A stretch of 64,000 bases of DNA from Plicaturopsis crispa FD-325 SS-3 (taxonomy: Eukaryota > Basidiomycota > Agaricomycetes > Amylocorticiales > Amylocorticiaceae): positions 25,177 to 89,176 of the forward strand of contig KN832558.1 in assembly GCA_000827205.1 (NCBI GenBank), read 5' to 3'. Under the pieces are notes generated by a model. The model was not told the origin of the DNA and did not search any database. It saw nothing but the letters and a program-made list of their open reading frames with translations. Positions 1 to 12,444 of this stretch are shown piece by piece (position 1 is the first letter of the stretch; each line of letters starts with the position of its first letter). A program made the translations under genes and the position numbers.

Positions 1-319
1 TGGAAATCTCGCGCCATATTCGTCAGATAGATGTTTATCTTCACGATATGCTCTAAGCCCGATCCTGCAGCCTTCAGGACGATGGCTATGTTTTCTAGCG
101 CTGCTTTCTATCAGACATCGCAACACAGTCAACCACATGAAGACTCGAGTGTTCATGTAGACGCACCGTTTGCGCTGGAACGCCTCCCTCGACGAGCTTG
201 ATATCTTTCGTGCAGCCAACATTTCCCGACACATATACGAGGCCCCCAACAGACCTGACTGCCTGCGAGAAGATAGGGAATGGGAGAGGCGCCTCGGGGG
301 TGGATATAACGGTCGGCAT
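1..319 (-). CDS. RidA/YjgF-family protein, copy A (3' part beyond window)
   Basis: This is a member of the Rid family, small trimeric proteins that hydrolyse reactive enamine/imine intermediates. Exon 1 (167-319) encodes 51 residues starting MPTVISTPEA and ending in GGVPAQT. The intron is 108-166, with acceptor TGATAG. Exon 2 (1-107) resumes with KAALENIAIVLKAAG and HIVKINIYLTNMARDF, and runs off the window at base 1, so the Arg-containing C-terminal signature cannot be seen. The AAAGCAG downstream of the chosen acceptor would shift the frame if used, so TGATAG is the acceptor that matches copies B and C. It is the most diverged of three tandem copies. The family assignment is firm; the substrate is unknown. 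Confidence 0.85.
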
Positions 320-608
320 ATTTGAGGTATGTGGTGGGTGTAGTTTGCAAGTACGTCGTTATCTAGACGCTGAGATCCTTTCGATGTTCCCGAAGTCTCA
401 AAACAGACTGCTCCAATCGATAAAAGGCCGACTGAGGAGATCTCACCGAAATGAACAGCTCAGGGGCGGCGGACTGTATGTCTGCGGGAGTCGACGAGGC
501 TGCTTTCATCCCAGTTTAGAGCTAGCCTTGACAAGTCACCCATTGACCGATGGATAGAACAAGGTTTTGCATCTTCATTTTACATTTTACGCCGGCTGTT
601 TACCATGC

Positions 609-1118
609 TCACGCAACGACCTCCGCGACGCACTCGATTTCCACCTCTGCTCCGAGAGGGAGTGCAGCTACGCCAATGCAGGTGCGCGCCGGCAGTGCAT
701 CCTTGTTGAAATACTGTGATAAAACGAACGTTCAGCCAATCTTGCGAAAACTGGCCGAGATTAATAGCGCACCTGCGCATAGACTTCGTTCATGGGAGCA
801 AAGTCCCGGGCCAGATTTGTTAGGTAGATGTTGACCTTTGTTACATGCTCAAATCCGGAGCCAGAGGCGACCAAAATCTTGCCGAGGTTGTCTAGAGCAG
901 ATCGCTGGATAACGGGACGCAGCTTCAGGACATGCTATGGCTTGAGATCATGAAGGAGTACTCACAGTCTGAGCTTGCACTCCACCTTCGATCACGGTCT
1001 TCTGGTCGGGAGCGAAGCCTATGTTTCCAGAGAGAAAGACAAGGCCTTTGGAGATGACTGCCTGTGAGTAGATTGGCAAAGGAGGAACAGCATCGGGTGT
1101 ATAGACTACGGTGGGCAT
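609..1118 (-). CDS. RidA/YjgF-family protein, copy B
   Basis: Three exons: 966-1118, 773-904 and 609-713. They join in frame to 129 residues, the normal length for a Rid protein. The start is MPTVVYTPDAVPPLPIYSQA. The C-terminus carries the family signature LPARTCIGVAALPLGAEVEI, whose Arg is the substrate-binding arginine in known RidA proteins. Introns are 905-965 and 714-772, both GT-AG and both phase 0, at the same codon positions as in copy C. No targeting peptide is visible, so a cytosolic role in imine/enamine detoxification is inferred from the family. The three tandem copies share strand and spacing (about 800-900 bp per unit), which indicates local duplication. Confidence 0.9.
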
Positions 1119-1498
1119 TGTGGTTGCTGAAAGTAGCGAAACAGGACGGCGAGATCCCTCTGATTTATAGCTTGATCAGGCAAACTCGATTACTGAGCAA
1201 TTGCGTGACTCAGACCAAAGGGTCCATCTGGAGCAAGGATAAGAATCAGAACGAGTCAGTAGCGCGGAAAGACATATGGCGCACGCCTTCGTGCGCAGAC
1301 GAAGACCGTGATCGTTGTCGAGAGTCATCTTAGCGCGTCTAGGTCACCGTCAAATTGCTTGTGTCGATCTTGAGAACGGCAATACACGAGCTCCTAGAGC
1401 GCTTTGCATGCTTAAACACGGAAGCGTCAGCGGGTTGTAATTTTCCAGACAGAATACATTTCTTCCATATACTTCACTCCCCTTCTTGTTCGTCTCAT

Positions 1499-1997
1499 CT
1501 ACGCAACCTCCGCCACGCATTCAATTTCAACCTCTGCGCCGAGAGGCAGAGCGGCTACGCCAATGCATGTACGCGCCGGCAGTGAATCCTTGAAATACTG
1601 TACGCAGATCGGGTGAGTAGGGAAGTAGACCAGTGCACGATCGGCGATGAATACCTCGGAGTATATTTCATTCATAGGCGCGAAGTCGCGAGGCAAGTTC
1701 AACAAATAGATGTTGACTTTGACGACATGGGCGAAGTCAGACCCTGCCGCTTTCAAGACAATGCCCATATTGTCAAGAGCAGATCGCTGGCATTACTCGA
1801 GTCATCAGCGAGACATTCCAGAGATAAAGAGCGGTATCGCTCACGGTCTGTGCCTGCACGCCACCCTCGATGATAGACTTGTGGTCGGGGCCACAGCCAA
1901 TATTCCCGGCGAGGAAAACGAGACCTTTTGAAACGATCGCCTGTGAGAAGACAGGCAGGGGAGGTACAGCGTCGGCGGTGTAAATTTTGGTGGGCAT
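1499..1997 (-). CDS. RidA/YjgF-family protein, copy C
   Basis: Exons 1845-1997, 1655-1786 and 1499-1597 give a 127-residue protein in frame. It begins MPTKIYTADAVPPLPVFSQA, has the HVVKVNIYLLNLPRDFAPMN core, and ends with the PARTCIGVAALPLGAEVEIE signature. The second intron (1598-1654) can be read through without a stop, which would add 19 residues not present in the family, so I splice it. It is closest to copy B: nearly all of the C-terminal third is identical. Likely role: hydrolysis of enamine/imine intermediates from amino-acid metabolism. A broken fourth relative lies near position 59.7 kb. Confidence 0.9.
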
Positions 1998-2459
1998 GTC
2001 TGATCAGATGGTGGGGGTAAGGAGTCAAGAGGCTTATGGGCGTTCACAGTCCCTGCGTGCTTTATGTACAAGCGACATCGATAGGCAATCTGTATTTGAC
2101 TTCGTGGAATCAGTCAGGAGAGGCGTTGGCTATAGTAGGAGGCAGGGTGGCATTAATATTGACCGAGGTGAACGGTCTTCGCAAATGCACATGACCCAAC
2201 GCGTTATCTCAGGTACCGCGCGCGACGGGACGCTGGAACTCACAAGAACCAAGTCGCAATATGACATGGTGGGACCAGATATCGATTACACGGGACACAA
2301 ATCCCTTTGGTGACCAAGGAATACAGGCTGATATGTATAAGTTTAGGCGAAGCTGAGGTAAAGGTATTGAGCAGGGATACGGGATGAAACTAAACGAGAA
2401 TACGAACGATAATAAACACAGGCGAGATAGGAAAGAAATGAAAGACATCTCCAGGTAAT
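1998..2459. other. intergenic between RidA copy C and the demethylase gene
   Basis: This stretch of about 460 bases should hold the promoter of RidA copy C and the 3' end of the demethylase gene. I see no gene, RNA or repeat in it. Confidence 0.5.
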
Positions 2460-6874
<4,415 letters not shown>

Positions 6875-6890
6875 CGTGTCGCAAAAATCA
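6875..6890 (+). repeat. left terminal inverted repeat of outer element
   Basis: The sequence CGTGTCGCAAAAATCA matches the reverse complement of 21901-21916 at all 16 positions. Confidence 0.8.
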
Positions 6891-6919
6891 GTTCCATCTG
6901 AATAGGGCTTGTTAGAACC

Positions 6920-7065
6920 GCTCAGGCCTGTTCAGGTCATAATGTTATGTGTCGCCTGACAAGCTGCAAAAACCCTGATAATGACTAGCCAGCCTGACGA
7001 CACCTGATCAGCCTGACGGCAAGTGGTCAGGCTGATGCTAGTGATCAGCCTGACGGTCCCTGGCG
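6920..7065. repeat. left subterminal repeat cluster
   Basis: At least six copies of a short motif occur in both orientations, for example CAGGCCTG, CCAGCCTGACG, CCTGATCAGCCTGACGG and GGTCAGGCTGAT. The same motif clusters at the other end of the element (21795-21895), which supports a role as transposase binding sites. Confidence 0.7.
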
Positions 7066-7084
7066 AGTCCTGGACAGAAGAGGG

Positions 7085-7335
7085 GGGGCAGATCTAGAAT
7101 TCAAAAAAACTGTAACGGCCTTCGCCGTTTTTTGTAGTGTCTTTCCTTTGCGTACTTGTAATGTTTGAATGACTTCTGTAACGGTTTCATTGTAATCGAT
7201 TTCAAAGTTTGAAGACGGACTTAGAACTGACTGACTTAGGGAAGAAACTTTTCTCAGACTGGGGTTCGAACTCGCGACTCGTATCGATTTCACTAAAATT
7301 GTTCACGCGCTTAACAGTTAGGCCACAAGGGCTAC
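7085..7335 (-). repeat. possible tRNA-derived SINE-like sequence
   Basis: On the minus strand, starting near 7335, there is a tRNA-like stretch. It has an A-box-like segment (TGGCCTAACTGTTAAGCG) and, about 40 nt later, a B-box-like segment (GAGTTCGAACCCC, near 7265). The two halves do not close into a good acceptor stem, so it is not a functional tRNA. An unrelated body of about 170 nt follows and ends at a T-run near 7105. That layout suits a tRNA-headed SINE, but with one copy I cannot show that it is repeated. Confidence 0.4.
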
Positions 7336-8358
7336 GCTAATCTTCATACTATTAGCAATATACCCGTCGTTTGGATGCTCAATACTAAGCTCCCCGTCAG
7401 TTTCATCGACCATCGTACGCGCGTACTGTACCTTGAACACGGAAAGTTCAGCTAGCGTCACCCAACTCACATATCAATATTACTCTCGGTCTCATCTTAG
7501 TATTCACATTCTCCAAGCCCACTACTCAATCTGCTACTGCCCTAGGTCACCAGTACCGTCCGACTTGGTCCGTATCGTACAGGCCATGTCTCAGCTCGCA
7601 ACGGCATCGAGGACTGTGCGGCGAGCCCGCGTGCGTCCCCAATTCTGTCCGTGTTTGCCTTAGCTAAGTTGATATCGGTGAGTCATTGCTGCCTTGCTTT
7701 GCACGACTGAGATTAACGAACGGTGCTGTTTCAGCAAATACGTTGTACACAAGATTCTTCGCACACAATCACCAGAGACTTAGAGCAATGCGGCGATATA
7801 GGTGCGTCACCTTTGAATATATCTAGGGAGTGGTGTTGACAACGAGGTGTGACATAGGTATTCAGTCAGTCGGGACGTCCAGCGACCGCAACGGCACTCG
7901 CGGCGACTTGCTCGTATCACGATGCATACCCGCCGCATCCAATCGCGAACTAGTATGGGGCGCAAGCCAGAGCCCCTGCTCTACAGCTCAGTAAACTACG
8001 GCACCGTGAACACAAACCACGATGACGCCCAGACTTAGCCTATCGCGCGGTGCCACTGCCTGATCCTCCGTCCCCGTTTCCCTGTGTCACCAACCGCCCA
8101 TGCTGCCGCCACCCTATCGGCCCGCACATGGAAAACCGAGAACGAGCGGCCGGTGTACTTCTACCCGACCATCATGTCGCCGGCCATGTGCAGTGGCGCG
8201 GACACGGCGGACCCATGATTTTCACGACCTTTGTATTCATCAAATAGATAAAGTGTAATTGTATGATCATATATTGCCCGAAGGCGGGGTATTCCAGTGA
8301 CAGCCCAACGAGTAAAGAAATAGTAGAATGGTAACTTATGTCTATAAATTAGTCGCAT
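7336..8358. other. non-coding interval inside the outer element
   Basis: About 1 kb lies between the SINE-like sequence and the stop of the DUF6698 gene. Open frames here are short and have no recognisable family. I see nothing further. Confidence 0.35.
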
Positions 8359-9669
8359 CTATTCCTCTCCGCTTCGCCCTCCAGCTCCTCCGTCCCCTTC
8401 AGCGTCTGCCGCCTCGTTCAAGAGATCCATCGCGCGATTCTTGCTCATGAGAGAGGCTTGTATTGATGGTGCTGCCTGAACACCTATCCCGGTGGTCGCA
8501 CCGGGAAAAAGAACGTCGTCCCAGGTGCGGAAGATTTGGAGCACTGGCTTCACATTCTTGTGGATCCCGTGCGTAAGCATCTCGAGATAATGGTCGAAGT
8601 CGTCCATGTAGTTGATCCCCGTTGACACGCCGCGCATGCGAAGCTCGGTGTCGGCAGACAAGGTCCAGCGCGCCTGTAGGTGTGTAAGTGATTCCCAAGA
8701 TCCGTGAAAACGATGTATACAGCTTACCAGGACGCATGCCGCCGCAATCGCTCCCGGCGTAGTGTGCCGAATGTCTAATTTGGTTGCCAATATTTCTGCC
8801 TTGACACTGAAGATCTTGTTCTCCGTCTTCAATGTAATCGCCGCTCCTGGACCGCGAATAATGGCTTGAAAAACCTATTGACCGGGGAAATCAATCGCAA
8901 GGCCAAAGGTCAAGGCCGTATTGTTACTTACAAGCATCAGACCACGATTCTGAAATGCGGTATCCCAGCTGAACGTCCCGTCATAGTCATCCGAGTGGAG
9001 AATAGGCGCCTCGACGGCATCGTACTCGCCTGTGCCGTCAGCATTGGCTTTCCACCCAATTTTCTCTCGAAATAAGCGGTGCCTCTCGTTTGGCGAGTTC
9101 ATTGTGGCAATGTCGGCATCAAAAATGACGCGCCCGACTTCTCCACGCAGGCGATAGGATATGTTTGAACGCTGCTCGCCCATGGCGTCGGAAAACTGCT
9201 CGGTCATATGAGCAGGTGCAAAATAGAGCTAGGCGGAAGGTATGGCATAGGACTTACCAATTTAAAAACCCATCTTTGACCGAACAGACCGGCATCGTGG
9301 AACTGCTGTGGAAAAATTTCGCGAAGTTCACGAAGCTGGCCCTGGATCCTGCTATTGTCGTCACTGAAGCGCGTGAGCACCGTGTAATACTCCTCCTCCA
9401 GCTCTATCATGAATGTTCCCTGTCCACCACGGAGCCACACCCCCTTCAATATGACGAACTTGTGTGCAAGATCTTTGATTGCTCGCATGGTGTCTTCGCG
9501 GTGACTCCCGTCGTCTGAGCTATCGTCGTCTTCAGCCTGGTCAGAGTCGTCTGCTCGCCCTTTGCGACGCCTCTTCTTCCGAGGTTTATCAGCTGCGTTG
9601 TCGTTGTCAGCGAATTTGCGTCGCAGCTCAGCAAGCTGAGCACGCAAGTCACATCAGGAAAAACACTTT

Positions 9670-9855
9670 GGGATATTTATTGCTATAGGATGCTTTTTGT
9701 TGCTATATGGTGCTATAGAGCACTTATAGTTGTCCTAGCGGCCATAGATCGGTGCCAACTATATAGCACCAAAGTTTGGGTCTCTTTTTCTCATAGCGCT
9801 ACATAGCAACCTCATAGCATCATATAGCACCAATAAAATAGCCTATAGCTGTCAT
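9670..9855. repeat. CTATAGC-type subterminal repeats, left end of small element
   Basis: Dense short motifs such as TGCTATAGG, TATAGCACC, CATAGCAACC and CATAGCTAGG occur in both orientations. A matching cluster lies at 11000-11175. Confidence 0.6.
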
Positions 9856-10999
9856 AGCTAGGCCTGATTACACTCTTATTCAGTACTTCTTGGATCCACT
9901 AGCCATTATAGCACTCACAAATGCCAAGAGAAAATGAGAAAATGGTTTTATTAGAGTACTAAAGGCATACAGGGTCTAGCTACTGGAACTGCATATTTAT
10001 ATACTACACACCTCTCCTATGCCCGGTCCTCAGGCTGCACCGTATCCTGGTCTGTCAGCGACGGCACACTCTCACAAACATGGAACAAAGACGCACCGTG
10101 AGCAATGCACGCACAACCTGCCTGACCTTGAGCAGAGGACCTACACGCGCAAGCACATGCAGCGCGAGCTGCTCCGTAATTGGGCATGGTGCTGATAGTG
10201 TGTGTGTGTGCTGCTGTCGAGTGCAGGAGTGCATCGGAAGGGTGTGGTGGGCATGAGCGTGGTGGTGTGGACTGCAAGCACGTAGGGGATGTGTGTTGGT
10301 GTGCACTGGTGGTACTTATGGACACGGGTGTGCGTGTGCTGGTGTTACACACTGGTGCTGGCGGTTTGTGAGGACGGAATGTGGTTGATTTTGATAAGGC
10401 AATAAGAAAAGGAATTAAAAAGAGCACTCACTATGAGGTTGGGGTGGGGTATCGTCATTGTGTGGATCGTCGTGGGTGATGCGCAGTCCAGCATGCGGAC
10501 ATGGCCTTGCATGGTTAGAAAGCGCGAAGTTAGTGATGGAGCAGGGTACGCACCTTCCTCCGCTACCAAATCCGCACATTGAATCCTCGCGGGTGAGCTG
10601 CTGTACAATCTAGGAAGCCTGTGAGTAAATCCATGAGTAAATTCCAGTACATGTATATGCCAACAACGATACAAGCGTCAAGAGCAAAGGGCAAACAGTC
10701 GACGTGGCACCATCAAAGTTTGCAGTGGGCTGCCAGCGTTCCCACGCCACTTTCCCACGCCACTTTCCACGAGATTTTGGAAAATTTTTATAAGTCCTCT
10801 CTGTGCTGTGCGTGCTTTGAACTCTAGGAGCAACTAACTATATCCCACATACATCCTGTATATTTTAACATTATTTGCATTCCAAATATACATATCTTCA
10901 TATTCTTCTAGCTACCTAGGCAAGCAAAGAGTCAGAAAATAAGGAAACCTTGAATGTACTAGCACAGTAAATGATCCTGTTTTGTTTGTGCCCCTCATA

Positions 11000-11175
11000 G
11001 TAACTTGAGAGCTATGATAGCTCACATAGCTGACAAGATGAAATCTGACAACTTGACGTCTAAAAATGAGTTTTGCAAGTCATGACTATATTAGCTATAA
11101 GTACTATAATAGCTCTCATAGCATTTCATAGCATTATTGTAGCTATACAGTACTATATGAATAGCCTTATACTTG
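11000..11175. repeat. CTATAGC-type subterminal repeats, right end of small element
   Basis: Motifs include GAGCTATGATAGCTC, ATTAGCTATAAG, AATAGCTCTCATAGC and TGTAGCTATAC. They mirror those at the left end and differ from the repeats of the outer element. Confidence 0.6.
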
Positions 11176-11453
11176 TATAGTCAAAGTGGTTTTCCTGATG
11201 CACTGGACTCGAGCTGGAAATCTCGCGCAATCTGATCATGACCATATCAAAGTCAGTATCATTTCCGAGCTCCGTTACTGCTCAATTCAGCACTCACTCG
11301 ATACAGAGTACGTGGTGTCCCATTGCGACTAAGACGGGGCTCCTCGGTGCGTCTGGGTTGAGATCCGGACACACTCCGAGTTGGACTAGAAGGCGGACTC
11401 GAGTCTGGGAGGCGGCGCTTACGCCCAGTGGACAAACGCAAGGGTGGGGACAT

Positions 11454-11649
11454 GATGCTCCTGACAGTCGTGAAGCAAAGGTATGCTCTCCGAACTGACC
11501 ATTAAGTCCTGTTACCAATGTTAATTAAGGGTGGCTGAAGAATCAGCAACGACGCTTGCAGGCCTTGCACTCACCATCCTCTGCTCTTTGAAGCAGGTAC
11601 TACTCGGAGACACCATCCCTAGAGCTGCGGACACTGCTCGACGTCTAGC
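11454..11649. promoter_or_regulatory. divergent promoter region of the outer element
   Basis: These 196 bp separate the start codons of the DUF6698 gene (minus) and the Plavaka-type transposase (plus). They must contain both promoters or shared elements. I do not recognise a specific binding motif. Confidence 0.4.
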
Positions 11650-12082
11650 ATGACTTGGTGCCGATGGTGCCAAACGGAAAAGCGAGGGCAAGGCTTCAAG
11701 AAGCACGTCACCGCATGCCGCCTTCGATTTTGGGCTAGGAACTCAAATAAACATTCCACAAAGTCATCCGGAGTTGACACCCAGCCGCCGCCCAAGAAAC
11801 GGAGGAAGATTCAGGAGGACTCGGAGGAGCACAGCAAAGAGGTATGGATGCCTTGTTTATGTTTCGAGGGTTTCGCTAAGCAGGACTTTGAATGCAGGCC
11901 GATGGCTTGGGGGAGGACTACACGGCCGGCTTTGCCTCGGAAATTGAACCGGTTACAAGCGATGGTGGATCAGATGGTGAGAATTGAGCGATCGAACCAT
12001 CTGGCAATCTAAGCGCATTGACCGCCTTATGATCTATCTTCAGCGACACCAGATAACGGGGCCCCGTACATCAAGATCATAC
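11650..12082 (+). pseudogene. Plavaka-type transposase, 5' fragment (exons 1, 2 and start of 3)
   Basis: Exons are 11650-11841, 11898-11976 and 12044-12082. The protein opens MTWCRWCQTEKRGQGFKKHV, a C-x2-C...H-x4-C zinc finger like the one that starts many Plavaka-type proteins, then a basic nuclear-signal-like stretch (PPKKRRKIQ). Exon 3 reads DATPDNGAPYIKII and is cut at 12082 by the 6.5-kb element. It resumes as PHPHSGITEPTII at 18594. With the insert and one copy of the 9-bp duplication removed, exons 1-3 total 207 codons with the frame intact. The fragment alone would make a truncated protein of roughly 105 residues before element sequence. Confidence 0.75.
12074..12082 (+). repeat. left 9-bp target-site duplication of the inner element
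   Basis: AGATCATAC directly abuts the left terminal repeat. An identical copy directly abuts the right terminal repeat at 18585-18593. Confidence 0.92.
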
Positions 12083-12183
12083 TAGTCTCGGATCCAGCCG
12101 TTTTCGGAGTTTCAAAACCCAAGACACAGAACCTCCTACAACGTCTGGTGCACTGTGTAAGGGACACCCCCGCGCAGGTCACA
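12083..12183 (+). repeat. left 101-bp terminal inverted repeat of inner element
   Basis: It is identical over 101 bases to the reverse complement of 18484-18584. Similarity stops abruptly on both sides, outward at the target duplication. Confidence 0.93.
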
Positions 12184-12444
12184 TCAGGGGTATCACACTT
12201 CCAAATCAGTGCATTTTGTTACAGTGACGCTCTTTAACGGGTTATATACCCCTGACTCGTAGAGTGCTACGAAACACTCGCTCTTCGCATGTTAGTGACG
12301 GTGTCGACCATAGGCTTGTCCTGCCTTGTAATGTACACGAAAACATGTTTGGTATAAGTGCTACTCAAGTTGATGAGGTAGTAAATTTTTATCATCACCA
12401 ATGTGTGAACTTTATTTGCGACTCCGAGTCTGACTGGAAAATTG
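12184..12444 (+). promoter_or_regulatory. 5' region of the DUF6589 gene inside the inner element
   Basis: These 261 bp lie between the left terminal repeat and the first ATG of the DUF6589 gene. They should contain the promoter and leader. A TTATATACC stretch (about 12242-12250) is a possible TATA-like site. I see no other gene. Confidence 0.35.

Larger units (their letters stand above)
9652..11200. mobile_element. 1.55-kb non-autonomous TIR element nested in the DUF6698 gene
   Basis: The terminal inverted repeats match at 18 of 19 bases: CATCAGGAAAAACACTTTG at 9652-9670, and its inverse with one change at 11182-11200. It is flanked by CA on both sides (9650-9651 and 11201-11202), a 2-bp target duplication; reading it as 3 bp (CAC) with uneven ends is also possible. 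Both subterminal zones (9670-9855 and 11000-11175) are packed with CTATAGC/ATAGC-type motifs in both orientations. The interior has TG-rich, low-complexity sequence and one 136-codon open frame (10017-10427, minus) that is Ser/Thr/His/Cys-biased and looks non-coding. It encodes no transposase, so it must depend on an element elsewhere. Excision restores the host reading frame. Confidence 0.75.
8359..11453 (-). pseudogene. DUF6698-family protein gene, interrupted by a 1.55-kb transposon
   Basis: Exons are 11298-11453, 11201-11231 continuing at 9258-9649, 8932-9228, 8728-8874 and 8359-8673. If the inserted element (9652-11200) and one CA target copy are removed, they sum to 445 codons plus stop with the frame intact. 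The N-terminus (MSPPLRLSTGRKRRLPDSSP) is basic and Ser/Pro-rich. Next comes a coiled segment (LRAQLAELRRKFAD), an acidic stretch, and the helical core, including HTTPGAIAAACVLARWTLSA, that resembles fungal DUF6698 proteins. The biochemical function of that family is unknown to me. The gene is divergent from the transposase gene (196 bp between starts), which suggests an accessory or regulatory role for the outer element. The insertion breaks exon 2, so no full-length product is expected. Confidence 0.72.

Noticed and set aside
7260-7335. Functional tRNA gene.
   Set aside because: The A/B-box-like segments are present but the acceptor and anticodon stems do not pair; better read as a tRNA-derived repeat.
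10017-10427. 136-codon open frame on the minus strand inside the small transposon.
   Set aside because: The composition is low-complexity Ser/Thr/Pro/His/Cys from a TG-rich region, there is no domain, and it is inside a non-autonomous element. Treated as chance.
11217-11230. The 14-mer TGGAAATCTCGCGC occurs here and at position 1 of the window.
   Set aside because: At 11217 it encodes ARDFQ of the DUF6698 protein; at 1 it encodes ARDF of RidA copy A. Similar codons for a short peptide explain the match; flanks do not align.
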